The position numbers and the translations under genes were made by a program. Positions 33,716 to 41,549 of a stretch of 64,000 nt of DNA are shown in pieces; the first letter of the stretch is position 1; the number at the start of each line of letters is the position of its first letter. Source of the DNA: G020344215 sp039586575 (lineage in GTDB: Bacteria > Gemmatimonadota > Gemmatimonadetes > Palauibacterales > KS3-K002); the NCBI GenBank assembly GCA_039586575.1, contig JBDHKD010000010.1, positions 15,472 through 79,471 of the forward strand, given 5' to 3'. The notes below the pieces were generated by a model. That model was not told where the DNA came from. It ran no database searches and saw nothing but the letters and a program-made list of their open reading frames with translations.

Positions 33716-35242
33716 ATGACTAAGCTAGCATGGATCCCGGTATGCCTCCTCCTGTTGGGGGCGTGTGAGACGGCGCCTGAAGGCACGACCACTCTGCACG
33801 AACCCGAGTCTCCGTTCATTGCCTTCGACATTTGGGTGAAGGCAGGTTCGCAAAACGACCCGGCGGGGAAGGAAGGCTTGGCGGCGCTCACAGCGGCTCT
33901 ACTGTCAGAGGGCTCTACGACCGAGGATAACTATAACGCGATCCTTGAGAAGCTCTACCCGATGGCCGCTGAATACGAGTACAACGTCGACAAGGAGATG
34001 ACGGTCTTCACCGGCCGCGTGCACAAGGACAACCTGGAAGCGTACTACACGCTGTTCCGCAACCATCTGCTGACGCCCGCCTTCTCTGAAGAGGACTTCG
34101 AGCGGGTGAAGTCGCAGAGGCTGAACTACCTGGAACGAACGCGGCGCTACGGCCGGGACGAGGAGCTTTCCAAGGAGCTGCTGTTCAGCATGGCGTACGC
34201 GGGAACACCGTACGAGCACCCGGAGGAGGGGTACGTGGAGTCGGTCGAGTCTTTGACTCTGGATGACGTTAGGCGTTTCTACTCCGATTACTACTTAAGG
34301 AACAACGTCGTCGTGGGCATTGGAGGTGGATACCCTGAGGGCTTCGTTCAGCGGGTTCGTCAGGATTTCGACGGTCTGCCCGAGGGCGAAGTGGCGCCGC
34401 TGCCCAGACCGGTACCGCGGATACCGAACGGCATCGAGGTCCTGATCGTCGAGAAGGCCGTCGATGCTACGCCGATATCCATCGGCTTTCCGATCGCGCT
34501 GCTCCGGGGGGACGCGGACTTCTTCGGCTTGATGGCGATGAACTCCTGGTTCGGAGAGCACCGTAATTCTTTCAGTAATCTGTACCAGGTCATCCGCGAG
34601 TCGCGTGGCATGAACTACGGCGATTACAGCTACATCGAAGCATACCCGCAGGGGTATAGGACCCAGGTTCCGCCGACCAACGTTGCGCGCCGCCACCAGC
34701 TGTTCGAGATCTGGATCCGACCGATCGCCATGACCGCGCCCGGCAACCTTCACGAGCGGACGCTGTTCGCCACCCGGGCGGCGCTGCGCGAGCTCGAGGC
34801 GATCGTGGACGACGGGATGACGGAGGAAACGCTCGCCGCCACCCAACAGTTCTTGCGCAACTACACGATCAACTGGGCTGCCACGATCGACCGCCGGCTT
34901 GCCTACGCCATGGATGACGTCTTCTACGGTATCGGTGGCGATGGCTTCCTCGCCTCGATCCGTCCCGGCCTGGCAGCGTTGTCGTTGGATGGGGTGAATG
35001 GTGCCATCCGCCAGCATCTCCAGTACGACAACCTGTACATCGTCTTTATCACCCGGGACGCCGAGGGCTTCAAGCAGAAGCTGCTGAGCGGGGAAGCGAC
35101 ACCCATAAGCTACGCCGGCGAAAAGTCGGCGGAGCACATGGCGGAGGACGAGTTGATAGCCGGCTTCCCGATTCCGGTGGATGACGAGAACATAACGATC
35201 ATCGGGATCAACGACGTGTTCGAAGCCGGCCCACCACGCTGA
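33716..35242 (+). CDS. M16-family lipoprotein lacking the zinc motif (inactive partner)
   Basis: A 508-residue lipoprotein; LLLLGAC gives a lipobox with C16. The fold of M16 peptidases is recognisable (GKEGLAALTAALLSEGS at the motif position, then the YSDYYLRNNVVVGIGG strand). The HxxEH residues are absent: the helix reads GLAALTAALL. The ATG immediately follows the stop of the active M16 gene, so they are cotranslated. It probably forms the non-catalytic half of a heterodimer anchored in a membrane, as in other bacterial M16 pairs. Confidence 0.85.
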   Translation: MTKLAWIPVCLLLLGACETAPEGTTTLHEPESPFIAFDIWVKAGSQNDPAGKEGLAALTAALLSEGSTTEDNYNAILEKLYPMAAEYEYNVDKEMTVFTGRVHKDNLEAYYTLFRNHLLTPAFSEEDFERVKSQRLNYLERTRRYGRDEELSKELLFSMAYAGTPYEHPEEGYVESVESLTLDDVRRFYSDYYLRNNVVVGIGGGYPEGFVQRVRQDFDGLPEGEVAPLPRPVPRIPNGIEVLIVEKAVDATPISIGFPIALLRGDADFFGLMAMNSWFGEHRNSFSNLYQVIRESRGMNYGDYSYIEAYPQGYRTQVPPTNVARRHQLFEIWIRPIAMTAPGNLHERTLFATRAALRELEAIVDDGMTEETLAATQQFLRNYTINWAATIDRRLAYAMDDVFYGIGGDGFLASIRPGLAALSLDGVNGAIRQHLQYDNLYIVFITRDAEGFKQKLLSGEATPISYAGEKSAEHMAEDELIAGFPIPVDDENITIIGINDVFEAGPPR

Positions 35243-35261
35243 GCCGAGTGAGTATCAGGCG

Positions 35262-35295
35262 GAAGGCCGGTGAGCTCGAGAGCTCGCCGGCCTTC
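35262..35295. terminator. long inverted repeat between convergent genes
   Basis: The arms 35262-35277 and 35280-35295 pair over 16 bp with one G-U type mismatch, leaving a 2-nt nominal loop. It lies between the convergent ends of the M16 pair and phoU. No T-run follows on either side; the position still suggests a bidirectional transcription stop. Confidence 0.5.
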
Positions 35296-35330
35296 GCGCG
35301 GGGGTCGGTTGCGAGAGCGTCGCTCGAGGG

Positions 35331-36017
35331 CTAATCGTCGTCGTCCCCGATCTCGGCCTCGTCATAGTAATCGAGCTTGTGGAGTGGCATGACGACGCTC
35401 GACAGCACGTTGAGCAGATGGGCTGCGATGCGCTTGTAGAATCGCGTTCCCATCACCATGGCGGTGGCGCTGCGCGCGCCGTATTCGCTGCGGGCGATCT
35501 TCTCGACCAGAGCATCGCAGCGGTGGGTCAGGACCCGGCCCTCGCGCGTCAACTCGAGCGCGCCCTCGCGATCGGAAGCGGGAAACACCTCGGCGGTCCG
35601 ATCGAAAGTCAGCTCGACCCGCGCGCGTATCTCGCGCAGCTCGGCCGCGATCTCGTCGTCGGGCAGCGGGTTCGGGTGATACTCGCGAACCTCGGATAGA
35701 TTCTTGGCGTAGTCTCCGATCCGCTCGACATCTTTCACCAGGCTCATCAGTAGCAAGCAATAGGGCAGGGAGGCCGAGGTACCCTGAAGCGAGAGGTGCG
35801 CGATCACCTGCTTGCGGATCGTTCGCTCCAGCTTGTTCACCTGGACATCGGTCTTGTAGATCTCGGTCCTTTCGGTGGGCTCCTGCGAGTCGCCGAAGAA
35901 GAGTACACCGGCCTGCAGCGTCATCTGGTGCGTCAACCTGAGCATCTCGGAGAAGTTGGCGCCCATATCAGCCAGGGGCCTGTCGGCGCGGAAGATCGAT
36001 AACAGTTCACGAAGCAT
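35331..36017 (-). CDS. phoU: PhoU-domain protein
   Basis: A 228-residue all-helical protein with two PhoU-like repeats; SLVKDVERIGDYAKNLSE (~92-109) is the hallmark E/D-x-x-R-x-x-D block, which binds metals. The second repeat is degenerate (HRCDALVEKI). It ends in an acidic tail (EIGDDDD). It lies 15 nt downstream of the Na+/phosphate cotransporter, so it probably regulates that carrier rather than a Pst system, which is not present here. A single-copy call of PhoU function in Pho signalling is not supported. Confidence 0.85.
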   Translation of the reverse strand: MLRELLSIFRADRPLADMGANFSEMLRLTHQMTLQAGVLFFGDSQEPTERTEIYKTDVQVNKLERTIRKQVIAHLSLQGTSASLPYCLLLMSLVKDVERIGDYAKNLSEVREYHPNPLPDDEIAAELREIRARVELTFDRTAEVFPASDREGALELTREGRVLTHRCDALVEKIARSEYGARSATAMVMGTRFYKRIAAHLLNVLSSVVMPLHKLDYYDEAEIGDDDD

Positions 36018-36032
36018 AGCGTGCCTCCAATG

Positions 36033-37205
36033 CTACTGAAGCAGCCTGTTGACCAAGGCAAACAGGGCGGGTACCCCATAAAACAGTATGACCACGTAAA
36101 GCAGTGCCCACTTGCGCGAACGGACGGCCACTGCGGCAAGCCGCCGCGCTGCCGTGAGCGGTAGATTGCGGATTCTTTGTGTAGGATAGATCAAGAGTGT
36201 GGCGCTGAGGTTGAACAGTAGGTGAACCAGAGCGATGGTGATGCCCCAGCGCGCATTCGGCCCGGTGACCGCCAGTGCAGCCAGCAAGGCCGTCACCGTA
36301 GTCCCGATGTTGGCTCCAATGGTGATAGGAAACGCCTGGGCTAAGGTGACAATGCCGGCGCCGGCGAGCGGCACGAGCAGCGATGTCGTGATGGAGCTCG
36401 ACTGGACCATCACCGTCACCAGCATACCAACGATGATCGCGATGACTGGGGCCTTATGAAGGCCGCCCGATACGATCACCTCGACGCGTGAGCGCATGGC
36501 GGTGCGCATCACGCGCACCAACAGCATCAAGGCGAAGTAGATCAAAACTACGGACACGATGATCAGGATGACGGCCTGCAGCCGCTCCGAATCGGAAAGC
36601 GCGTGGGTCATCGCCTTGATGGGCCGCAGCGCGCCCTTCAGCGCACCCTTGATCGGGCTGTCGTATTCCATGCCGCCGAACCCGGTCACCAGCGAAGCCA
36701 GTACCGTCGCCGTGCGGCGCAGGTAGCCCGTCAGCAACTCGAGAGGTAAGAGAAGCGTCACGGCCATGTAGTTGAAGAAATCATGGCAGGTCGCCACCGA
36801 GAAGGCGCGATAGAACTCCTGCTTGCGGCCCATATGCGCCAGCGAGACGATCGTGTTGGTGACCGTTGTCCCGATGTTCGCGCCCATGATCATGGGGACC
36901 GCGTTGGCGATCGGCAGCGGGTTCTCCGGTGCGGCTACCAGTCCCACGATCAACGAGGTCGTGACCGAAGAGCTCTGGACCAGGGTGGTGGCCAGGATGC
37001 CGACCATCAGCCCCATGAAGGGGTTACGAGTGGCGGCGAAGAACGATTCGATCACCCCGCCACCCAGCGACTTGAAAGCGTCGCCCAGACCGTTGACGCC
37101 CAGCAAGAACACGAAGAGCAACGCCACAACCGCCAGGCCGCGGGCAAGCGGATGCGTGGCGAGGGCCGGAGGGACAGGGGGGATCGTCGGTGCGGTGACT
37201 TGCAA
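36033..37205 (-). CDS. Na+/phosphate cotransporter (NptA/PNaS family)
   Basis: A 390-residue membrane protein with the two inverted QSSS repeats of the family: VQSSSVTTSLIVG in the first half and VQSSSITTSLLVP in the second, each followed by GANIGTTVT. About nine helices are visible. It takes up phosphate with sodium. The C-terminal PhoU-like domain often fused to bacterial PNaS proteins is here the separate downstream gene. Confidence 0.9.
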   Translation of the reverse strand: MQVTAPTIPPVPPALATHPLARGLAVVALLFVFLLGVNGLGDAFKSLGGGVIESFFAATRNPFMGLMVGILATTLVQSSSVTTSLIVGLVAAPENPLPIANAVPMIMGANIGTTVTNTIVSLAHMGRKQEFYRAFSVATCHDFFNYMAVTLLLPLELLTGYLRRTATVLASLVTGFGGMEYDSPIKGALKGALRPIKAMTHALSDSERLQAVILIIVSVVLIYFALMLLVRVMRTAMRSRVEVIVSGGLHKAPVIAIIVGMLVTVMVQSSSITTSLLVPLAGAGIVTLAQAFPITIGANIGTTVTALLAALAVTGPNARWGITIALVHLLFNLSATLLIYPTQRIRNLPLTAARRLAAVAVRSRKWALLYVVILFYGVPALFALVNRLLQ

Positions 37206-37307
37206 TGGACCGCTCGATTGAGAATGAACCAGGACCGCTGTAGCGTGAACGGCTGGAAGCCGAGGGCAATGTTACAGGCGTGTTGCAGGTTGGCAAGTGC
37301 CGGGAAC

Positions 37308-37538
37308 CTAGTGCTTCCTTTGCTCCCAGGGCGGCTCCGGCCGCGGACCACAGATGCGATTATCATGGATCCGGAAGCCGGTGTTTCCGTCTCCGTTAGA
37401 GTAGATGCTGTCCCGGTAGACCCAGTGGCGCGTGTAACCACGCCGACCCACGATACGATGTCCGTTGTCGATGATGTAGCCGGTGAAACCGAGCGGCCCG
37501 TAGATCCGGCCCGCGTAGATCCAATACTCCGTCTGCAT
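37308..37538 (-). CDS. small repeat protein rich in Tyr, Gly and Ile
   Basis: A 76-residue ORF with an AGGAGG nine bases before its ATG at 37538. It consists of about three and a half tandem ~18-residue repeats of the form aromatic-I/V-x-x-x-x-I-Y/V-G-x-x-G-x-T: YWIYAGRIYGPLGFTGY, IIDNGHRIVGRRGYTRHW, VYRDSIYSNGDGNTGFRI, HDNRICGP. Short beta-rich repeats of this kind suggest a small beta-prism or solenoid. No signal peptide. It is upstream of the phosphate-carrier gene on the same strand, ~100 nt away. I do not recognise a named family. Confidence 0.55.
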   Translation of the reverse strand: MQTEYWIYAGRIYGPLGFTGYIIDNGHRIVGRRGYTRHWVYRDSIYSNGDGNTGFRIHDNRICGPRPEPPWEQRKH

Positions 37539-37876
37539 CGCGCGTCGCCTCCTCTCGGGCCGCTCCAGAAAGCGGCCGTTCGGGCGGGAGCGTGCGGCCA
37601 CGGGCGGCGCGCACGCGGGGCTACGACGATATGTGACGGCCCCGTGCGGTTTCGGGGTTCCGCTTGCCTCTTGCGGGGACGGTTGGGCCGTAAGGTCAGA
37701 CTGCAAGAGATGAGCCGGGTCATTCGGGAAAGGTGGGTAACTCGCAATCCCCGGAGCCGCCGCCGGTTGGTCGTGCTGTGGTGTGTTAGCCGACAGCCCG
37801 GGAGCGCTGAAGATATTGCCGAGGCTGCAAAGATTTCCCGCTCCGGCATGGCCGCGGAAGCCAATAGGAGGGACCC
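37539..37876. other. intergenic region upstream of the MBL hydrolase gene
   Basis: About 340 nt without a supported gene. It includes the AGGAGG of the minus-strand repeat protein at its left end and an AGGAGG-like TAGGAGGGA just before the plus-strand ATG at 37877. No convincing promoter pair, operator or hairpin was seen. Confidence 0.4.
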
Positions 37877-38728
37877 ATGAAAGTCGAATTCCTTGGAACA
37901 GGCGGCGCGATCACCACGCCGCAGCCGGGCTGCGGCTGCCAGATCTGTGTCGCGGCGCGGAAAAAGGGTGTGCCTTACAGCAGAACCGGGCCCAGTACGT
38001 TCGTTCATGGGCCGGACGTCCTCATCGATACGCCGGAAGAGATCAAGTACCAGCTCGATCGCTCGACCGTGCAGCGCGTCACGGGCTGCTTCTACTCGCA
38101 CTGGCATCCCGACCACGTGATGGGACGCCGAGTCTGGGAGATGAACAAGGACTGGCGTGGCTGGCCGGGCAGGAATGCCTGTACTGATATCTACGTACCG
38201 CAAGGCGTGGCGTCCGACTTCCGTGAGCGGCTGGGCACCTGGGAGCACCTTACCTTCTTCGAGCGGCGCGGGCTCGTTAGGCTGATCGAGGTGCCCGATG
38301 GAGACTCGGTGCGGATCGACAAGACCGAGATCACGCCGCTGCGCCTGGCCGAGAGCTATGCCTACGCCTTCCTCTTCCAGGAGGGTGAAAAGCGTTTGTT
38401 GCTGGTGCCCGACGAACTACGCGGCTGGGACCCGCCCGCCTCCGTTCGCGGTGTTGATCTGGCCGTGCTGCCGATGGGGGTCGTGGAGTTCGATCCGTTC
38501 AGCGGCGAGCGTCGGATCCACGAGAGCCACAGCGTACTACGCTCGGAAGCGACGTTTAGGCAGACCCTGGACATCGTGCGCGAGTTGGAGGCGCGCCACG
38601 TCGTCCTGGCTCACATAGAGGAACCCGATGGGCTAGGCTACGACGACCTGCTACGTTTGGCGAGTCGTCTCCAAGAGACGGGCCTCGACATCGCATTCGC
38701 CTTCGACACGCTGATACTCGAGGTCTGA
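37877..38728 (+). CDS. PhnP-like metallo-beta-lactamase-fold hydrolase
   Basis: A 283-residue MBL-fold protein. It begins MKVEFLGTGGAITTP; the CGCQIC cluster at ~19-24 matches the structural zinc site of PhnP-type phosphodiesterases. The metal motif HxHxDH is SHWHPDHVMG (~75-84), and a late histidine is in LAHIEEPDG. PhnP acts on cyclic phosphodiesters from phosphonate breakdown; no other phn gene is present, so the substrate is open. The ribosome site TAGGAGGG is well placed. It converges with the LEA-type lipoprotein gene across 16 nt. Confidence 0.8.
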   Translation: MKVEFLGTGGAITTPQPGCGCQICVAARKKGVPYSRTGPSTFVHGPDVLIDTPEEIKYQLDRSTVQRVTGCFYSHWHPDHVMGRRVWEMNKDWRGWPGRNACTDIYVPQGVASDFRERLGTWEHLTFFERRGLVRLIEVPDGDSVRIDKTEITPLRLAESYAYAFLFQEGEKRLLLVPDELRGWDPPASVRGVDLAVLPMGVVEFDPFSGERRIHESHSVLRSEATFRQTLDIVRELEARHVVLAHIEEPDGLGYDDLLRLASRLQETGLDIAFAFDTLILEV

Positions 38729-38744
38729 GCTCTTGGCCGGCCGA

Positions 38745-39254
38745 TCAGGGCAGCAGATCCCTGACCTCCACCTCGCCCCGGTTGCTGAAGCTGAGGTTGC
38801 GCCCTCCCAACGAGGTCTCCACCCGAAGCCGCGTCTCCAGCTCGTATTTAAGCGCGCCGCGCTGCAGCAGCGCCCGCGCACCCGCACCGACGCCTTCCCA
38901 GGTGAACTCGGCGGGGACTCTGACCTCGGTGTGCGCGCCGGCGCCTAGTGTGACCGCGTCCTCCCAGGTGGCGCTCCCAAAGTGGGTATCCTCGAGGTCG
39001 AGCAGCGCCTCGACTCGGACCGTGCGGATATCGTAATCGTTCGGGTTGAAGACATCGAGCACCAGGGTAAGCGAGCCGCCGGAGAGATCGAGGTCCGTGA
39101 TCTCCAACGCCTCGAGCTCGACCGTCGGTTGCTCGAACGACAGCTGCCGCAGCGTGGCACACGAGCAGGCAAGGGGAACGAGAAAGCTGAGGAGCAGGCG
39201 GCCAGAACGTCGGCCGCAGCCGCTCGAGTAACCCTGGCTACCAGGCGATTCCAT
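38745..39254 (-). CDS. LEA14/WHy-domain lipoprotein
   Basis: A 169-residue protein from the ATG at 39254, overlapping the gamma-glutamyltransferase stop by 17 nt. LLLSFLVPLACSC gives a lipobox. The remainder is a LEA type 2/WHy beta-sandwich: FEQPTVELEALEITDLDLSG, then LVLDVFNPNDYDIRTVRVEAL, the N-P-N-x-Y/F turn being diagnostic. Such lipoproteins are stress-associated or act as envelope binding modules. Its role with the transferase is unknown. Confidence 0.75.
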   Translation of the reverse strand: MESPGSQGYSSGCGRRSGRLLLSFLVPLACSCATLRQLSFEQPTVELEALEITDLDLSGGSLTLVLDVFNPNDYDIRTVRVEALLDLEDTHFGSATWEDAVTLGAGAHTEVRVPAEFTWEGVGAGARALLQRGALKYELETRLRVETSLGGRNLSFSNRGEVEVRDLLP

Positions 39255-41097
39255 AGTCTTCGCCGTAATCACTCGACCCACCCCAAAACGAGCCGTGCTC
39301 CCAGTCGAAATAGATGGCGTTGAGAGGGCCCGACGTACGTGACCCGTAGGTGAGATCATACCCCTTCTCGCGGAGCTCGGTACGCACCCAGGGTGGCACC
39401 GTCTCATTCAACAACAGGCGGCCTGGGATCGACCGGTGATCCCTGAACGAGTTACGCATCTGGTAGCTGTTGAAGTTGGCGGCCTCGACCGCCTGCTGAA
39501 CGTTCATCCGGAACTCGACCACGTTTAGGAAGAACTGCAGCGTATTCTGGTCCTGCGTGTCACCCCCTTGAACCGCGACCGACAGGAAAGGTCTGCCGTC
39601 CTTGAGCGCGATGGTGGGGGTGAGCGTGGCCCGCGGCCGCTTCCCGGGCTCGATTACGTTGAACGGGTTCTCCGCCGGGTCGAGGACGAAACTCTGGGCG
39701 CGCTGGCTCATACCGATACCGGTGCGTCCGGCGATGACTGCAGGGATCCATCCGCCGCTCGGTGTTACCGACACGACCCAGCCCCCTGCATCGGCCGTCT
39801 GTATCGATGTCGTTCCCACGTAGAAATCGGCCTCGCCATTTCGCATCGCCGTACCTCTGGCGCCATCCGGCGGTGGCCACGTCGACTGCCAGCTTTCCAG
39901 GTACTGCAGGAACGGATTACTCTCGCCCTGGAACGGATACGGGTCACCAGGCCCGATTTGCGGGTCGTTACGCTCCCAGTTGATCAACTCCGCCCGCTGC
40001 TGCGCATACTCTTTCGACAAGAGACCCTCGATCGGTTCTGCGGGCGGGAAGTACGGATCACCGTAGTAGAAGTCGCGGTCGGCAAATGCCAGGCTCATCG
40101 CCTGGTACAGCGTGTGGATATAGCGGGCGCTGTTGTACCCCATCGATCGGAGATCAAAGTTCTCTAGGATGTTGAGCGCCTGGAGGAGCACCGGCCCTTG
40201 CACCCAGGTTGTCAACTTGTAGACCTCGATCCCCTTGTAGATGATCATCTCCGGCTCTTCGATGTGCACCTGCCAGCCGGCAAGGTCGTCCATCGTGATG
40301 AGTCCACCCTGCTCTTGAGCGCCGCGCACGAACTCCAGGGCGATGTCGCCCGTGTAAAAGCGATCATAGGCCGCATAGATGGCTTCCCTGCGGCTGGCCC
40401 CCGCGGCCAGGGCTTGCTGCTCTGCTTCCACCAGCTTGTTCAGCATACCTGCGAGGTCCGGCTGCCTGAACACCTCGCCCGGGTCGGGCGCCTCACGATC
40501 CTCACCCTGGTGGGTCAGGAAGACCTCCGCCGAGTAGGGCCATTCCTTGATGCGCTCTTTGTCCCGCTCGATCGAGTTGGCGGTCTGTGCTTCGATGGGA
40601 TAGCCCTCGGCCATCTGGATCGAAGGCTCCAGCACGTCCTCCAGGCTCAGAGTGCCATACTCGGCCAACATGACCAGGAGTCCCCCCGGAGTCCCGGGGG
40701 TGACCGCGGCGAGTGGACCGAGGTCGGGCGGGTAGGACAGTCCTTTGTCTCTGAAGAATTGCGGCGTGGCTCCGCTCGGAGCTACCCCCAGCGCGTTGAT
40801 GCCGATCACCTTCCCGGTGTGCGGATGATAGATCAGCGCCTGCGTCTCGCCGCCCCAGCCGAGTACATCCCACATGGTCGAGGTTGCGCCCAGCATGGCG
40901 CAGGCCGCATCGACCGCGTTACCACCTTTCAGGAACATCATGGCCCCGGCGGTCACGGCCAGCGGTTTCCCCGTGATGGCCACCCAGTGGCGGCCATGCA
41001 AGACTGGCTTCACCGTGCGTTGTGCGTGGAGGCTCCCGGGCGAGGGCAGGCTGAGCGCAGTCAGCATCGCGACGAGAGCCAGGTTGCCTGATCGCAT
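39238..41097 (-). CDS. exported gamma-glutamyltransferase family protein
   Basis: A 619-residue protein from the ATG at 41097, with GGAGGA upstream on that strand in good position. Signal peptide: LALVAMLTALSLPSPGSLHAQ. Family blocks are AGAMMFLKGGNAVDAACAM (~40-58), AVTPGTPGGLLVML and the maturation/nucleophile region VGTTSIQTADAGGWVVSVT, where the Thr after VG would become the N-terminal nucleophile of the small subunit. The usual THF/THY triplet there is TTS, so the enzyme may have altered specificity. It could degrade glutathione-type or gamma-glutamyl peptides in the periplasm. Confidence 0.82.
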   Translation of the reverse strand: MRSGNLALVAMLTALSLPSPGSLHAQRTVKPVLHGRHWVAITGKPLAVTAGAMMFLKGGNAVDAACAMLGATSTMWDVLGWGGETQALIYHPHTGKVIGINALGVAPSGATPQFFRDKGLSYPPDLGPLAAVTPGTPGGLLVMLAEYGTLSLEDVLEPSIQMAEGYPIEAQTANSIERDKERIKEWPYSAEVFLTHQGEDREAPDPGEVFRQPDLAGMLNKLVEAEQQALAAGASRREAIYAAYDRFYTGDIALEFVRGAQEQGGLITMDDLAGWQVHIEEPEMIIYKGIEVYKLTTWVQGPVLLQALNILENFDLRSMGYNSARYIHTLYQAMSLAFADRDFYYGDPYFPPAEPIEGLLSKEYAQQRAELINWERNDPQIGPGDPYPFQGESNPFLQYLESWQSTWPPPDGARGTAMRNGEADFYVGTTSIQTADAGGWVVSVTPSGGWIPAVIAGRTGIGMSQRAQSFVLDPAENPFNVIEPGKRPRATLTPTIALKDGRPFLSVAVQGGDTQDQNTLQFFLNVVEFRMNVQQAVEAANFNSYQMRNSFRDHRSIPGRLLLNETVPPWVRTELREKGYDLTYGSRTSGPLNAIYFDWEHGSFWGGSSDYGEDYGIAW

Positions 41098-41231
41098 GGT
41101 TCCTCCAGGGTGGCAGGGATGCGTCCGTCTGTGGCACGCCGCACAAGATAGCACATCTTCGAGGGCTCGCACGGCCCCGCGGCGGCCAACGCAAAGCCCC
41201 GTCCGCACGTCAAAGGGGCAGGAGGTGGAAC

Positions 41232-41549
41232 ATGGTCTCGTTCCGGCAAACTGCAGCGGTCGTCTGGACGTTTCTCGCCTTCATGGTGGCGGCTGGCTTG
41301 GTCCTGAACCTCCGTTACAAGCCGCTCGGTGAGGCGGAGGCCTTCTACCTGGACACCTGGACCGGAGCGCTTCATGCGGTGCACCCGGAGGTGGAGGCAC
41401 CGGCGGCTGCGCTGGATCTCTCAGTGACGCTGAGGCGCCAGCGAGCCGAGTTGAGAGTTCTCGAGGGACTGCTCAGGCGTGAGACGGCGCGCGGGACGTG
41501 TGGGAGCGTGCGTTTCGCTTTTCCAGCTGAAGTGACCGAGACTCGCTAG
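41232..41549 (+). CDS. small membrane-anchored protein
   Basis: A 105-residue protein with a strong AGGAGG five bases before the ATG. One N-terminal helix (AAVVWTFLAFMVAAGLVL) is followed by a ~75-residue soluble part, presumably outside the cytoplasm, that includes AFYLDTWTGALHAVHPE and an Arg/Leu-rich helix. It is divergent from the gamma-glutamyltransferase gene and overlaps the HEAT-protein gene tail by 4 nt. No family recognised. Confidence 0.6.
   Translation: MVSFRQTAAVVWTFLAFMVAAGLVLNLRYKPLGEAEAFYLDTWTGALHAVHPEVEAPAAALDLSVTLRRQRAELRVLEGLLRRETARGTCGSVRFAFPAEVTETR

Noticed and set aside
37052..38248. 398-codon minus-strand frame spanning three genes
   Set aside because: It crosses the phosphate-carrier start, the repeat protein and the MBL gene in wrong frames; its content is arginine-rich noise.
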